A stretch of DNA of 64,000 bases from Paraburkholderia sp. ZP32-5 (GCF_021390495.1 NZ_JAJEJP010000001.1:3906001-3970000), one strand, 5' to 3'; counted from the first letter of the stretch, positions 9,044 to 20,169 are shown. Translations and numbers: made by a program. Notes: generated from the sequence alone by a model not told the origin.

Positions 9044-9316
9044 ATGTTTTCAACGATGAGCAAGCCTGCGTTTATTCCCAGCATCCCCGGTACGTCGGAG
9101 GACGACTTCGAGATTTCAGCGGCCGCCAAGATGGCCGGCTACCGGCGTTTCTATGGCGTGTTGAAGGTCGTGCGCAAGACCGACGGCCGCGTGCTGTTTC
9201 CCTTCGACGGCGCGCCGGAACTCGGCCCGCACGCGACACGCCTCGAAGCGGTCGCGGCCGCCGAGGTGTACGGCGAACATATCGTCGCGAGCGATCTGGC
9301 GCGGCCGGAGTTGTAG
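9044..9316 (+). CDS. Small conserved protein (DUF6723-like)
   Basis: About 90 residues, with a compact core GYRRFYGVLKVVRKTDGRVL and FPFDGAPELGPHATRLEAVAAAEVYGEHIV that resembles a small Burkholderiaceae-specific family (I believe DUF6723; not checked). No signal peptide or membrane helix. The frame stays open upstream to 8912 but that part looks non-coding; ATG 9044 or 9056 are likelier. Function unknown. Confidence 0.65.
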   Translation: MFSTMSKPAFIPSIPGTSEDDFEISAAAKMAGYRRFYGVLKVVRKTDGRVLFPFDGAPELGPHATRLEAVAAAEVYGEHIVASDLARPEL

Positions 9317-9347
9317 CGCGGGCCCCGACGACCGCCCGCCTCCCCCC

Positions 9348-9743
9348 TTACTCCGCGCTCCCCATGCTCTGCGATTTCCCCATCGCCAGTTCTGCGCAAT
9401 CACTCTCTTTCCACGCCGTCTTCGTGACCTTGCCGTCGCTGTCGAACACGACCTGATACTGGCAGGCCTTCGGCGAGCCGGCGAAGTGGAACAGGTAGTT
9501 CCACACGCGCACATGGAACACGCCCTCCTGGAAATGCGGCGGCCCGATCAGATCGAGCACCTGGCTCTTCGTCTGACCTTGCGCGACCGTGTGCAGATTA
9601 TCGCGATTCGGATAGCTGCCTTGCGGCGTCGTTGCGTAGTCGAGCGACGGAAACGCCGTATCGCTCGGGCCGATCATGCAGCCCGCCGTCGCGAGCACGC
9701 TGATGAGCGCGGCGCCGAGCGCCGCCATCGATTGAATTTTCAT
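9348..9743 (-). CDS. BamE/SmpA/OmlA-like outer-membrane lipoprotein
   Basis: 131-residue lipoprotein: signal sequence MKIQSMAALGAALISVLATA, then a GC lipobox with Cys at about 22. The SmpA/OmlA-type domain is visible in VAQGQTKSQVLDLIGPPHFQ (the G-x-T-x2-Q-V...LGxP pattern) and RVWNYLFHF, CQYQVVFDSDGKVTKTAW. BamE is part of the outer-membrane protein assembly machine, but this sequence diverges from the canonical one, and it sits directly downstream of a trimeric autotransporter running the same way. A helper role in its biogenesis is therefore possible (inference). Confidence 0.82.
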   Translation of the reverse strand: MKIQSMAALGAALISVLATAGCMIGPSDTAFPSLDYATTPQGSYPNRDNLHTVAQGQTKSQVLDLIGPPHFQEGVFHVRVWNYLFHFAGSPKACQYQVVFDSDGKVTKTAWKESDCAELAMGKSQSMGSAE

Positions 9744-9927
9744 ATTCAGTTGGTCCACAAAATCATGTCGTTGCGTTGGGAGCGAACGAACGGGCCGCGT
9801 GTCGCGCCACGTTCGTCCGGCCTTCGGTCACGCGCTTACCGCCGCGCGTTTTTCGCTGCGCGATAAGTGCTCGCGCCGATCATTCACAGTTGTCACTGCG
9901 CGCTTATCACTCGCGCTTATCTCGCGG

Positions 9928-12900
9928 TTACCACTGATACCCGGCACCCACCACCGCGCCATACGTGCCGCGCGTATTGGTCGACACCGCCGCCTTATAG
10001 ACCCAGTGGTTGTTCTCCGAGATCGTCGAGATACCCAGCGCCTGCCCCGACTGTCCGCGATACACACTGCCCGCCAGCGACACCATGCTCTTGCCCGGTC
10101 CCGACGGCTGCGGCAGACCGGCCACCGCCATCGCGGTCGCAACACCGCCATCCGAGTCGCGCCGGTCCGACTGCACCTCGTTGCGCAAGCCGTTGATCTG
10201 GTTGTCCGTGTAGCTGTTGGCCTGCGACAGCGTGTTGGCCACGCTGCTCTGCAACTGCTGGACGTTGACCGCATCGGTCGCCTCGGTGCCGGCCGCGACG
10301 TTGGTGACCTGACGCGTATCGGTCGCCGTACCGACCGACACGACCTGGTTGCGCCCGCCATCGTTACTGCCGTTGCCGATCGCGACCGAGCCGCTGCCGG
10401 TCGACGTCGCGCCCGTGCCGACCGCCGTCGAGCCGGTGCCGCTTGCCATCGAATCGTTACCGACCGCCGAGCTGCCCGCGCCCGTCGCCGCCGCGTTGGT
10501 GCCGCCCGCCGACGAATTCGAGCCGGTCGTCGTCGGCCCCGTCGAACTGCCGGTGCTGCCGGTCGGATTCGACGAGAACGGGCCGCTGCCGCCGCTACCG
10601 CCACTGCCGCCGGTGCTGTTCTGGATCAGCGTCGTCAGCTCGGTGGCGACTGCGTCGAGCTGCGACACGTTGACCGCATCGGTGCCGGCCTTACCCGCCG
10701 CGACGCCGGTGATCTGACGGTTGCCGATGTTGAATTCACCCGCCGACGTCTGCGGCGCAGTGAGTCCATACGCGGTGTAGTTAGTCAATGCGCCGACCGT
10801 CGTCGCCGAACCCGAGCCGAGCGCAATGCTGTTCGCGAACGATGCGGTGGCGCCGGGGCCGAACGCGAGCGCGTTGACGGCCGTGCTGCTTGCTGCCGAG
10901 CCCACTGCAATCGCGCCGTCGCTGGCCGCGTTCGCACCCGCACCGAGCGCAACCGAATCGACGCCGCCGCTGATCGCGCCCGAGCCGACCGCGACCGCGC
11001 CGACATTGGTCGCGCTCGCATTGGCGCCCTGCGCGATCGACTGCGCGCCGCTCGCGGACGAACCGCTGCCGAGCGCAATCGCATCGGCCTGCCCCGACTG
11101 CGCGGCCTCACCTAAAGCAATGCCGCCAGGCGCCGTTTGCCCGACGATCGCGCCATTGCCGATGCCGACGCCGTTATCCCCATTGACCACCGTGTTCGGA
11201 CCGACCGCGACCGAATTCGCACCGACAGCCAGAGAGTCGGCCTCCGTCGAGTTCGCGTGGAAATACAACTGATCGGTGACCGCGAACGACTGCAGCGCGC
11301 CGGTGAGCTGACGGACCGTCACGGCATCGTTGGCCTGCGTGCCGTCGGCAACGTTGGTCAACTGCCGGTACATGCTGCCGGCGATACCGAACGACACCGC
11401 GCCGCCCAGCGTTTCATCGCTGGTGTTGAACGTCACCGCATGGCTGCCGCTACCTGCAACGGTGCCGGTGCCGCCAGCAATCGGACGATCCGAGACCGAC
11501 CCGGAGCCAATCGCGATGCCACCCGCTACCGACACGTTCGCCTGCGCGCCGATCGCCACCGCGTTCGCAACGCTCGCCTGCGCGCCGTTGCCGCCCGCGA
11601 AGCTGTCATCGCCCGAGGCCACCGCGAGCGGTCCGATCGCGACGCTGTCGACGCCGCTCGCCACGCTATCGGCGGCCGTCGAATCGGCGTGGAAGTACTT
11701 GATGCCCGCGCCGTTGTTGATGTTCGTCAGCTCCAGCGAATTGTTGGTGATCTGCGGCGCGAAGTTCGTGACGGTGGTGCCGAGGTTGTTGATCGTGGCG
11801 CCGAGGTTCGTCACAGCGGTGTTCGTCGCGAACAGTTGCGAGCCGTTGACCGCATCCGTCGACGTGGCCGACAGCACGCCCGCGCCGACGTTCTGGATTT
11901 GCCGCTCGGCGCCCGGCGCGCCCACCGACACGACGCTCGTGCCGCCGGTACCCGCTGCCGTCGTCGCGGCGCCGGCGATCACGAAGGTGCCGGTGTCCGG
12001 CGCTGTCGTCACCGAGTTCGCGCCCAGCGCGACGCTGTTGGCCACGGTGGCTTGTGCGCCCGAACCGAGGGCCACCGCGCCGGCTTGACTCGTCACCGCC
12101 GCCTGGCCGATTGCAACCTGACCCGCGCCAGCCACCTGATTGACCGCGCCATCGCCGATCGCCACGCTGCTCACGCCGACCGACGATGCGTTCGGTCCCA
12201 ACGCAATCGCATTCGCACCCGTCGCGCCGTCGTTGGCGAAGTTGGTGCCTTGAGTGCCGCCATCGTTGATGCTCAGGTAGTGCAGCGCATCGCCGGAGAT
12301 CGTGCTGCTGAGTGCCGTCACCGCCTGGTTAGTCGCGAAGAGTTGCGAACCGTTGACGGCATCGGTGCTGCCTGCGCCCAGTTGGCCCGCCGCGACGTTC
12401 TGAATCTGGCGTTCCGCACCTGCCGAGCCGACGCTGACGACACCCGCGGGCACCGCGCCTGCAAACGCGTAGTTGACGCTGTTCAGCGTGACACCCGGGT
12501 TCGGCACGGCGGCCGTCGTCTGCGAGCCGGCGCCGAGCGCCACGCTATTGGCGACGCTGGCGACCGAGCCGGAACCCAGCGCGACGCCGTTCGTCGCGGC
12601 AGCCTGAACCACCGCTGTATCGCCCAACGCGACGGCGCCCGCCGTATTGGCCTGCGACGTATTGCCCAGCGCAACCGATCCCTGGCCGATTGCCGTATTG
12701 CCGTTACCAATCGCGACCGCGCCGTTGGCCTCGTTGTTGATGGTGGCGGTCTGCGTGCCGTCGCTATTGGCGATGTTGTTCGCGCCGCCAACGAACGCGC
12801 CGGTGCCGCTCGCGAAGCTCGGATCGCCGAGCGCGACCGCGCCGTCGCCGAAGGCCGTGCTCGAACGTCCGATCGCCACCGCCCCGCCCGCACCGGTGGC

Positions 12901-15900
12901 GGCCGTGGCCGAACTGAGGTTGCCGACGGCGACGTTCACGCCGGTCGCGCCCGTACTTGCGGTGTCGCCGATCGCTGTCGAAGACGCGCTGCCGATTACC
13001 GCCTTGTTCCCCAATGCAAGCGCTTGCGTGAAATTGGACGTCGCGCCCTGACCGATCGCGATCGCATGCGTGCCGGAAGCGGCGGCCGGCGCCCCGGCGA
13101 TCATGCTCGCCGCCGCTCCGCCACCGATGGCGATAGCGCCGATGCCCGACGCGCTCGCGCCACTCGCGGTCGTCGGACCGCCCCCGATTGCGACCGCATA
13201 CTGGTTGGTCGCCGCCGCCTTGCTGCCGAGCGCCGTGGCGCTCGAGCCCGTCGCCGACGCATTCGAACCAATGGCGGTGGCCAGCGCAATGGTGGTTTGG
13301 GCTGAAGCGCCGATGGAAACCTCACCCGTTCCCCCAGCACCGTTGCTAACGGCGCTATTGCCGATTGCCACGCTGCTCGTCGTAGCCGAAGACGCGCCCA
13401 CCCCGATCGCAATCGCATTCACACCGGTCGCGCCGTTGTTCGCGAAGTTGGTGCCCTGCGTGCCACCGTCGTTGATGCTCAGGTAGTGCATCGCATCGGC
13501 GGCGATCGTGCTGCTGAGCGTCGTCACCGCCGAGTTCGTCGCGAATAGCTGCGAACCGTTGACGGCATCGGTCGACGTGGCCGACAACACGCCTGCGCCG
13601 ACGTTCTGGATTTGCCGCTCGGTGCCCACGCCGCCCACCGACACCACGCTTGTGCCAGCTGTACCGGCCGCCGTCGTGCTGCCGGCGATCACGAAGGTGC
13701 CGGTGTGCGGCGCCGCCGTCACCGATGCCGAGCCGAGTGCGACATCGCCGGCATCGGCGGTGGTCGCGCCGTAGCCGAGGGCGACCGCGCTCTGCTGGGC
13801 TGCGACTGTGTTTGTGCCGATGGCGATCGCCCGGACTGCGGTGGCATGCGCCGGGGTGCCAGTCGCAACGTTGCCACCGCCACCACCGATCGCGATGGAG
13901 TTGCTGGTTGCCGCAAGCGCTCCGCCGAAAGCCGTAGCGCCCCCGCCGATCGCGACTGCATACCCGTTGCCCGCAGATGCCGCCTGCCCGACCGCGATGG
14001 CGCCGATAAACGGCGACGAAGCGCTCCCGCCGATGGCAATCGCACCGGGATTGTTGGATATGGCCGACGTGCCGATTGCGATCTGATTCGAAAAAAGACC
14101 GGCGCCTTGATTCTGTGCACCATTGCCGATCGCCACGCTGTTGGGACCGGCCGACGACGCCGCGGGCCCCAGTGCAATCGAGCCCGCGAAACCAGCGCCG
14201 TTGTTAGTGAAGTTGGCGGCCTGCGTGCCGCCGTCGTTCACGCTCAGATAGTGAATCGCATCGGCCGCGACCGTATTGCTGAGGGTCGTCACCGCTGAGT
14301 TCGTCGCGAAGAGTTGCGAGCCGTTCACCGCGTCCGTCGACGTGGCCGACAAGACACCCGCGGCGACGTTCTGGATCTGCCGCTCGGTGCCCACGCCGCC
14401 CACCGACACCACGCCCGTGGGAGTGGTGCCTGCTGCCGTCGTCGCGCTGCCGGTAATCACGAAGGTGCCAGTGTCCGCTGCTCTCGTCACCGAGTTCGCG
14501 CCCAGCGCCACGCCGTTGGCCACGGTGGCCTGCGCGCCCGAGCCAAGCGCGACGCCTTGGGTCGCGGCGGTCGCCACGACCGCCGTGTCGCCGAGCGCAA
14601 CCGAGCCCGCGTTGCCTGCGGTTGACGCGTTGCCGAGCGCGACCGAGCCCTGGCCGACCGCTGTATTGCCGTTACCGATCGCGACTGCGCCATTGGCCTC
14701 GTTCCCAAGGACGGCCGTCTGCGTGCCGTCGCTGTTGGCGATGTTGTTCGCGCCGCCGGTGAACGCGCCCGTACCGCTCGCGAAGCTCGGATCGCCGAGC
14801 GCGACCGCGCCGTTGCCGAAGGCGGTGTTCGACTTGCCTACCGCAAGTGCGCCGTCGCCAGTCACGGTGTTGCTGCCTCCGATTGCGACTGCGGTACTGG
14901 CGCTGGTGGCAGCGTTGGTCAAGTTCGAGAGGCCCACTGACACGTTTGCACCAATTGTGCCGGTCTTCGTGTTATCGCCGACTGCGACCGAACCGAAGCC
15001 ACCAGCAGCGGTGGCACCGAAGCCGATGGCAGTCGAGTTCTGGCTGCTGGCAATCGTGCTTGCCCCGATAGCGACCGCCCGGGTTCCAGTTGCTTGCGCC
15101 GCGTTGCCTCCCGGGCCGCCGCCGCCGCTGCCGATGGCGACGGAGTCGGCCCCGGCAGTCGCGCCCCCGCCGATGAACCCCGTCCCGATGGCCACCGCGT
15201 ACGAGTTGGTCACCGAAGCCGACGAGCCGACCACAATCGAGTTCGAAAAGAGCGCTGAAGCGTTCGCACCGATGGCAATCGCACCGGCTCCGCCGGTAGC
15301 GGCCGACGTACCGATTGCGACCTGATTTGGATTGTTAACGGAACCCTGATTCGACGCGCTACTGCCGATTGCGACGCTAGTGGCCTGAGCCGACAACGCC
15401 CCCGACCCAATCGCAATCGAATTCGTGCCGGCAGCCTGCACGGCCGCCGTATTGCCGATCGCGACCGCGCCCGCAGTGCCCGCCGTCGATGCATTGCCGA
15501 GCGCAACCGACCCCTGACCCACCGCCGTGTTCGAGTTGCCGATCGCGATCGCGCCGTTGGCTGCGTTAGCCGCGGCGGTGTTCGTGGTGCCGTCGCCGGA
15601 AGCGATGTTGTTCGCGCCCATCGCGACCGCGCCGGTGCCGATCGCGGTGTTCGGATCGCCGATCGCCACCGCGCCGTTGCCGGCCGCGACCTGCCCCTGG
15701 CCGAGCGCGACCGCGCCCGTGCCGCTGATCACCTGCGAGTTTTGGCCGCCCGCCATCGAGCCGGCGCCGGCCGCAGCCTGAACGACGTTGGTGTCGCCGA
15801 AGGCAAGCGTCGACGCGGCGAGCGCCTGGGAATTCGGACCGAAAGCGACCGCACTCGCCGCCGCCGCAGTGGTGGCCAGGCCGATCGCGATGGAGTTCGC

Positions 15901-16620
15901 GGCGGATGACACGGTGCCATTGACGGTGCCCACCGCGCCCGCGCCGATCGCAATCGAGTTATTGCCTGAAGCACTTGCACCCGAACCCGGCACACCGCCA
16001 ACACCCCCGCCCGCGCCGATGGCAATCGACTGGGTGCCTGTTGCGCCACTGTTCGTACCGATGGCGACCGCGGAGCCACCGCCGGACAGTGTGCCGCTGC
16101 CGAGCGCAAGGCCGCCTGCCCCACCCGATGTCACTTCGGCCTGATTGCCAAGCGCGACGGACCCCGAGCCCACCGCCGTCGCCAACTTGCCGATCGCCGT
16201 CGAATCGAGGCCGCTCGCGGTCGAATTGCTGCCGAGTGCGGTCGAGTTGTCCCCCGTCGCGACCGTTGCATTGCCGATCGCGGTCGACGTGGCGCCGGTT
16301 GCTGCGGCACCCGATCCGACCGCCGTATCCCCCGGCGCAGTTGCGGTCGCTGCCGCACCGCCCGGATCGCCGTTGGCGATCTGCGCGTGCGCGTAACCCG
16401 GCAACAGCGCCGCGCCGAAAACCAGCACGGCCGCCGCTGCGATCGCACTCGCCGAAACATGATTGCCGTGCCGTGTGTCCGTTTTCGCCGTGCCTGCCAC
16501 GTCCGCACCATTCGCTGCACTTACCGACGACACCCGCTTACCCCGCGCGCGATCGATCTCCGATGCCGCCACCCACGCCCCGAGCGCCTCGTTCCACACC
16601 GTCCTGAATGACCTGTTCAT
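9928..16620 (-). CDS. Trimeric autotransporter adhesin (YadA/Hia class, type Vc)
   Basis: 2230-residue surface adhesin. Residues 1-80 form an extended signal peptide ([24 protein letters not shown], hydrophobic core [19 protein letters not shown]). The passenger is built of dozens of YadA-head style repeats (xAIGxxAxAxGxxSxAIG) broken by seven neck motifs. Four of these are nearly identical ([14 protein letters not shown]), three diverged ([30 protein letters not shown]). The C-terminal ~90 residues are the YadA anchor ([26 protein letters not shown], ending [10 protein letters not shown] with terminal aromatic). It forms a trimeric outer-membrane barrel and stalk that mediates host, matrix or cell-cell adhesion. 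A GGAAGG site precedes ATG 16620. A BamE-like lipoprotein follows in the same direction. Confidence 0.95.
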   Translation of the reverse strand: MNRSFRTVWNEALGAWVAASEIDRARGKRVSSVSAANGADVAGTAKTDTRHGNHVSASAIAAAAVLVFGAALLPGYAHAQIANGDPGGAAATATAPGDTAVGSGAAATGATSTAIGNATVATGDNSTALGSNSTASGLDSTAIGKLATAVGSGSVALGNQAEVTSGGAGGLALGSGTLSGGGSAVAIGTNSGATGTQSIAIGAGGGVGGVPGSGASASGNNSIAIGAGAVGTVNGTVSSAANSIAIGLATTAAAASAVAFGPNSQALAASTLAFGDTNVVQAAAGAGSMAGGQNSQVISGTGAVALGQGQVAAGNGAVAIGDPNTAIGTGAVAMGANNIASGDGTTNTAAANAANGAIAIGNSNTAVGQGSVALGNASTAGTAGAVAIGNTAAVQAAGTNSIAIGSGALSAQATSVAIGSSASNQGSVNNPNQVAIGTSAATGGAGAIAIGANASALFSNSIVVGSSASVTNSYAVAIGTGFIGGGATAGADSVAIGSGGGGPGGNAAQATGTRAVAIGASTIASSQNSTAIGFGATAAGGFGSVAVGDNTKTGTIGANVSVGLSNLTNAATSASTAVAIGGSNTVTGDGALAVGKSNTAFGNGAVALGDPSFASGTGAFTGGANNIANSDGTQTAVLGNEANGAVAIGNGNTAVGQGSVALGNASTAGNAGSVALGDTAVVATAATQGVALGSGAQATVANGVALGANSVTRAADTGTFVITGSATTAAGTTPTGVVSVGGVGTERQIQNVAAGVLSATSTDAVNGSQLFATNSAVTTLSNTVAADAIHYLSVNDGGTQAANFTNNGAGFAGSIALGPAASSAGPNSVAIGNGAQNQGAGLFSNQIAIGTSAISNNPGAIAIGGSASSPFIGAIAVGQAASAGNGYAVAIGGGATAFGGALAATSNSIAIGGGGGNVATGTPAHATAVRAIAIGTNTVAAQQSAVALGYGATTADAGDVALGSASVTAAPHTGTFVIAGSTTAAGTAGTSVVSVGGVGTERQIQNVGAGVLSATSTDAVNGSQLFATNSAVTTLSSTIAADAMHYLSINDGGTQGTNFANNGATGVNAIAIGVGASSATTSSVAIGNSAVSNGAGGTGEVSIGASAQTTIALATAIGSNASATGSSATALGSKAAATNQYAVAIGGGPTTASGASASGIGAIAIGGGAAASMIAGAPAAASGTHAIAIGQGATSNFTQALALGNKAVIGSASSTAIGDTASTGATGVNVAVGNLSSATAATGAGGAVAIGRSSTAFGDGAVALGDPSFASGTGAFVGGANNIANSDGTQTATINNEANGAVAIGNGNTAIGQGSVALGNTSQANTAGAVALGDTAVVQAAATNGVALGSGSVASVANSVALGAGSQTTAAVPNPGVTLNSVNYAFAGAVPAGVVSVGSAGAERQIQNVAAGQLGAGSTDAVNGSQLFATNQAVTALSSTISGDALHYLSINDGGTQGTNFANDGATGANAIALGPNASSVGVSSVAIGDGAVNQVAGAGQVAIGQAAVTSQAGAVALGSGAQATVANSVALGANSVTTAPDTGTFVIAGAATTAAGTGGTSVVSVGAPGAERQIQNVGAGVLSATSTDAVNGSQLFATNTAVTNLGATINNLGTTVTNFAPQITNNSLELTNINNGAGIKYFHADSTAADSVASGVDSVAIGPLAVASGDDSFAGGNGAQASVANAVAIGAQANVSVAGGIAIGSGSVSDRPIAGGTGTVAGSGSHAVTFNTSDETLGGAVSFGIAGSMYRQLTNVADGTQANDAVTVRQLTGALQSFAVTDQLYFHANSTEADSLAVGANSVAVGPNTVVNGDNGVGIGNGAIVGQTAPGGIALGEAAQSGQADAIALGSGSSASGAQSIAQGANASATNVGAVAVGSGAISGGVDSVALGAGANAASDGAIAVGSAASSTAVNALAFGPGATASFANSIALGSGSATTVGALTNYTAYGLTAPQTSAGEFNIGNRQITGVAAGKAGTDAVNVSQLDAVATELTTLIQNSTGGSGGSGGSGPFSSNPTGSTGSSTGPTTTGSNSSAGGTNAAATGAGSSAVGNDSMASGTGSTAVGTGATSTGSGSVAIGNGSNDGGRNQVVSVGTATDTRQVTNVAAGTEATDAVNVQQLQSSVANTLSQANSYTDNQINGLRNEVQSDRRDSDGGVATAMAVAGLPQPSGPGKSMVSLAGSVYRGQSGQALGISTISENNHWVYKAAVSTNTRGTYGAVVGAGYQW

Positions 16621-17468
16621 GCTTTGCCTTCCGCTGAATTTGTTAGGAGAAACGCCTTAGGCCCCCGCGGCTTCGTCGACGCGAACTGCTGCGTACGGAC
16701 GAGCCGATCCCCGGACGTTGCTCCGTTCGTTGATTAATCGATGAGTGCACGATGAGTGCAATTAGCCGATAAAACAGCGGGCGAGTTATTCCAATCCCAA
16801 ATGCTGATAGCAATGGAATACGAAAATGGAATTAACAGACAATTCCATTTTCCGGCGAATAATCGCCCGAATTAAATCGGAAAATTTTTCTGAAAGGAAC
16901 GATCGTTCTGATTAGAACGATCGGACGCCGTTATTCACGAAGGACCATGATGTAGACAAGCGTCGTTGCCGTTCGGCGTTTTATGCTGAGTGGATGCCAC
17001 AAACACTCTTTCAGTGGGCGGGTGTACCGCGCCTTCTCGCTGGAAAATGTTCATGCGTGCCGTTCCCGGTAAGCCAGAGCGCCTTGCGTGTAGGGTCCCA
17101 AGGCGGGTATGCAGTATCACCCCGCAGGTATTCGGCTATCTTCCGGGGCGGGCCAAGTTCTTGTTCGTAAGCCACTACGAGTAGATGCCGAAACGGCTTC
17201 GGCGAGTCCCCATGTAAATGGCGCAATTCATCATTGACATTGCGCCTGCACTGTCGCATAGGTATGTAACAATTGTCTACACAAAAAGTTGACAAATTCA
17301 GAAAAAATTTAGAAAGCGGGTTTTTTGTATGAACCAAAACATATTGGTTTGTAATTGGCGAGTCTGATTGTTAAATTTTCGAATGAAAATGTTAAACGAC
17401 ATCGCGTTTTTATTACAAATCGTGAACAGTGACGCGTGAATGAAGCCGCGCGTCGCACGCTCGACAAC
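16621..17468. promoter_or_regulatory. Upstream region of the adhesin gene with multiple inverted repeats
   Basis: About 850 AT-richer bases without a convincing gene. Nearest the adhesin: direct repeats ATGAGTGCA at 16741 and 16752; an IR TATTCCA/TGGAATA (16787-16793, 16814-16820); a perfect 12-bp stem GAAAATGGAATT/AATTCCATTTTC with 7-base loop (16822-16852); a perfect palindrome GAACGATCGTTC (16897-16908); and an overlapping 10-bp hairpin (16900-16923). These are plausible operator sites for the leftward adhesin. Leftward open frames at 16935-17120 and 17011-17259 look like weak or broken coding sequence and are not called as genes. Confidence 0.5.
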
Positions 17469-17510
17469 GACAAAAGCCGACACGAGTATTAGCTCGTGCC
17501 GGCTTTTGTC
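17469..17510. terminator. Long hairpin terminator
   Basis: 18-base arms (17469-17486 and 17493-17510) pairing with one mismatch around the loop TATTAG; the right arm ends CGGCTTTTGTC. It lies about 160 bases beyond the stop of the leftward gene at 17670 and can function on either strand. Confidence 0.75.
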
Positions 17511-17669
17511 TTCAGAGCGACCGTGATGCTATCGGCGAATTGTGACGGACGAAACACCATCGCAAGCGCGCCGCCAATCTACGAAACCGCGGACAGTTCC
17601 TTCTACTGGAACGACTTGGCCAACGTGCTGATCTGTTTGCCTGCTTGCCTGGTGCAATGCCGTCGCTGG

Positions 17670-18077
17670 TTACTGCACAGTGTTCGTGCTAGCGACGCGC
17701 GTTTTTGCTTGCCTTGCTGCCGCGGCCTCTTGTGATGCTTCGGCGAGCAGCTTGGCCGCGTGGCTGGCTGTGAGTCGGGTCTGTGCGATGCCCTTCGCGT
17801 CGAGCGCGATGACCTGGTATAGCTCACGGTCGCATTCGAGATCCCGCCGGTATTGCTCCGCAGTGTCCAGCAGCAATTCGGTGAGCTTTTTCTGATTGTG
17901 TCTTTCGTCGCGAGTGATCGCGGGGTTGCGGCATATCGCCGACATCAGTGTGATCAGCGTATCCAGTTGATTCACTTCCCGATCGCATAAGTCGAATGCG
18001 GAAAGCGCAAGCTTTTCGTACTGGACTGCGTCGACGGGGGGGCGTGAAGCCGTTTGCTTTTTGACGGACTTGGTCAT
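17670..18077 (-). CDS. Hypothetical protein (135 aa, helical)
   Basis: 135-residue soluble protein, predicted mostly helical (DAVQYEKLALSAFDLCDREV, QLDTLITLMSAICRNPAITR, KKLTELLLDTAEQYRRDLEC, ASHAAKLLAEASQEAAAARQ). No catalytic motif and no membrane segment. ATG 18077 is supported by AGGGAGAAG nine bases upstream; the frame extends further but without a better start. It stands alone between the adhesin and the orphan hcp locus, and I do not recognise the family. Confidence 0.7.
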   Translation of the reverse strand: MTKSVKKQTASRPPVDAVQYEKLALSAFDLCDREVNQLDTLITLMSAICRNPAITRDERHNQKKLTELLLDTAEQYRRDLECDRELYQVIALDAKGIAQTRLTASHAAKLLAEASQEAAAARQAKTRVASTNTVQ

Positions 18078-18599
18078 GGTGCGATCTTCTCCCTGTTGCT
18101 TCATGAATCGCCTGCTCACTCGCTTTTTTTGGGAAAGGGGTGGGCGGGCACATGACAGGGTTAGCAGACCGGATCTGTACCAAACCGGCGAGCCTTGCGG
18201 CTCCCCTGCCATAGCCCGCCCGTGGAAGTATAGACGTGCAGCGACAGACGTACTCCCACCTGAGTGGGAGTACGGGTACAGATGCAGGCTGCTAAACCTG
18301 GCCGTTGGATGTTTCCCAACGACCAGATGATTCTATATGGCAAAAGTCATCTCGTATTTAGTACTTGTACATTTTGGGCGAAGTCCCAAAGGTCGGACAA
18401 CCGAGTGTGAGTGCTCGTTGGAGTACACCACTTTGAAATGGGCCGTTAGGTGCCGAAGCTAATTGCTCATCAGAGTTCGCAAGGAACTCATGTACTCAGG
18501 ATGACTGCCGGATAGTGCAATCTCAATAATTGCGAATCCGAATAACCTCGGATAGGATCGCCTGTCTTACATCAAGCTTGCCAAGGAGGCGTTGTCGAT
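18078..18599. promoter_or_regulatory. Divergent control region with a strong hairpin
   Basis: 522 bases between the leftward 135-residue gene and rightward hcp. It contains a perfect 11-bp inverted repeat with CTGA loop at 18249-18274 (arms CGTACTCCCAC / GTGGGAGTACG), a smaller hairpin TTTGGG/CCCAAA at about 18373-18390, and a near-consensus AAGGAGG Shine-Dalgarno at 18583-18589 before hcp. No further gene is seen. Confidence 0.55.
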
Positions 18600-19085
18600 A
18601 TGCCGATACCCGCACATATGTGGCTTAAAGACGATGGCGGCGCAGACATCAAAGGCTCGTCGACCGTGCAGGATCGCGAAGGAAGCATTGAAGTTATCAG
18701 CTTCAGCCACGGTGTGAATCTTCCGGTTGATGGTGCGACCGGCAAGATCACCGGCGCGCGTACGCACTCGCCAATTGCGTTCGAAAAGGACTTTGATGCG
18801 GCGACGCCTTATCTCTACAAAGCCGTGGCGAAGGGTCAAACGCTGCAATCGGCCGAGATCAAGTGGTATCGCATCAACGATGCGGGAAAAGAGGAGATGT
18901 ACTTCGTGATGCTGCTCGAAGGCGTAAAGGTGTGCGGCATCAATTCCGGCATGACTAATACGAAACTCGCGCAGGCATCCCAGCTTAATCACGTTGAGTC
19001 TGTGTCCATGATGTATGAACGGATCACGTGGCATTACCTTGATGGGAATATCAAGTACACGGATTCGTGGAATGAGCGTGGGTGA
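18600..19085 (+). CDS. hcp: Orphan Hcp-family T6SS tube/carrier protein
   Basis: 161-residue Hcp-type protein. Seen: MPIPAHMWLKDDGGADIKGS, the conserved IEVISFSHGVNLPVD strand, a segment HSPIAFEKDFDAATPYLYKA (the core KxxDxAxPxLxxA pattern of Hcp), and the closing MMYERITWHYLDGNIKYTDSW. Hcp hexamers stack into the T6SS inner tube and also carry small effectors in their lumen. It differs clearly from the main-cluster Hcp at 40739 and belongs to the group that is often encoded directly before an effector. Here it stands 12 bases before a Tlde1-like effector, so it is probably its dedicated carrier. Strong ribosome binding site (AAGGAGG). Confidence 0.92.
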   Translation: MPIPAHMWLKDDGGADIKGSSTVQDREGSIEVISFSHGVNLPVDGATGKITGARTHSPIAFEKDFDAATPYLYKAVAKGQTLQSAEIKWYRINDAGKEEMYFVMLLEGVKVCGINSGMTNTKLAQASQLNHVESVSMMYERITWHYLDGNIKYTDSWNERG

Positions 19086-19097
19086 GCGGGGGTGACG

Positions 19098-19616
19098 ATG
19101 GCTGTTAGGGGCAAATTTCTGGTCGAGAACAAATTCGTGTCACCACTCACGATTGATGGCCTCGGTACATTCGATGCATTTTCCGGTGACGGCATCTATC
19201 GGAATCGGGGCGGCTGCACAATGGTTCCCGATAATGGGCCACTTCCGGCGGGCCGTTACTGGATTGTCGATCGACCTACGGGTGGTTGGGCCTCACAGCG
19301 TATTGCCAACTTTAAAGATACTTACAACGTACTCAGAGGCAAGCCGTCTTACCATTCGGAATGGTTCGCGCTGTATCGGGATGACGGACAGGTCGACGAC
19401 TTTACCTGGATCAATGGTGTCCAGCGCGGCCAGTTCCGTCTACATCCGGCCGGTGGCGACGGAGTTTCCTACGGCTGCATTACTCTGCCGAGCCGCACAG
19501 ATTTTCTTAGAATCCGCAACGCGCTGCTGCGCACAACGACGATCCCCGCCGGTAATTCGAGTATCAACGCATACGGAACAATTGAGGTCATCACCTATGG
19601 CAACACTTGTCCGTAG
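19098..19616 (+). CDS. Tlde1-like T6SS effector, L,D-transpeptidase-related (DUF2778)
   Basis: About 172-174 residues (start ATG 19098, or GTG 19092). It matches the DUF2778/Tlde1 family, T6SS effectors with an L,D-transpeptidase-like fold that cut or modify peptidoglycan peptides in the periplasm of rival cells. Counting from the GTG start, the catalytic signature is H118 in FRLHPAGGDGVSYGCITLPS, with S126 and nucleophile C129 (H-x7-S-x2-C). Upstream DNGPLPAGRYWIVDRPTGG fits the YkuD-like core. No signal peptide, as expected for a T6SS cargo. It follows hcp and overlaps the next membrane-protein gene by 20 bases, the usual effector-immunity layout. Confidence 0.88.
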   Translation: MAVRGKFLVENKFVSPLTIDGLGTFDAFSGDGIYRNRGGCTMVPDNGPLPAGRYWIVDRPTGGWASQRIANFKDTYNVLRGKPSYHSEWFALYRDDGQVDDFTWINGVQRGQFRLHPAGGDGVSYGCITLPSRTDFLRIRNALLRTTTIPAGNSSINAYGTIEVITYGNTCP

Positions 19617-20169
19617 GCTATTCAAGGTCGCGCTCTTTATCGGCCTGTTCCTTTTATTCGTGCGTTTTATCGGCCGCAATCTGCCGATGCCAGATAGTGA
19701 GGCGCTTAGATGGTTGAGCATTGCCCGAGGCCTTGGCTTGCGCGAAGCCAGCGATGTCTACGTTCCGGTTTACGTGACGATATCGCTGACTATCGCTGCA
19801 TTCGCTTATAGATCGATCATGAAGCTGTGGCGGTGGTATCAGGGCAGAAAAGCCGCGCAGCAGGATAGCCCGTTAGAAAGATCATCACGTATTGCAGTAC
19901 TCGCCCGTAGGCTATTCAAGGTCGCTCTCTTTATCGGCCTTTTCCTTCTGGTCGAGCGCTGTACTCGCGAGTCTGGCCTGACACCGGATAGTGAGGCGCT
20001 CGGATCGTTGAGCATTGCCCAAAGCCTTGGCTTGCGCGAACCCAGTGATGTTTGCATTCCGCTTTACCTGGCGATTTCGCTAATCATCGCTGTGTTTGCT
20101 CATAGATGGATCGTGAAGCAATGGGGCCGGTATCTCGACAGAAGGACCGCGCAGAGAGGTACCCCATGA
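19597..20169 (+). CDS. Candidate Tlde1 immunity protein, two tandem 98-residue units
   Basis: 190-residue membrane protein made of two homologous units. Unit 1 is residues 1-98 and unit 2 is 99-190. Each has helix 1 (RRLFKVALFIGLFLL), a soluble loop (PDSEALRWLSIARGLGLREA), helix 2 (about unit residues 54-72), then a basic tail (WYQGRKAAQQD). ATG 19597 lies inside the effector stop region, giving tight translational coupling. A periplasmic effector needs a membrane or periplasmic immunity protein, so this is the obvious candidate; I cannot show homology to a characterised Tldi1. The next gene carries three more units. Confidence 0.8.
   Translation: MATLVRRLFKVALFIGLFLLFVRFIGRNLPMPDSEALRWLSIARGLGLREASDVYVPVYVTISLTIAAFAYRSIMKLWRWYQGRKAAQQDSPLERSSRIAVLARRLFKVALFIGLFLLVERCTRESGLTPDSEALGSLSIAQSLGLREPSDVCIPLYLAISLIIAVFAHRWIVKQWGRYLDRRTAQRGTP

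Noticed and set aside
9799..13305. Very long rightward open frames opposite the adhesin gene (for example 11137-13305, 722 codons)
   Set aside because: They are antisense to a repeat-rich, high-GC gene and give arginine/alanine-rich translation without domains; they arise from codon bias of the real gene.
16935..17259. Two leftward frames with partly protein-like sequence
   Set aside because: They sit in different frames, have no ribosome binding site or known family, and could at most be a decayed gene; too weak to call.
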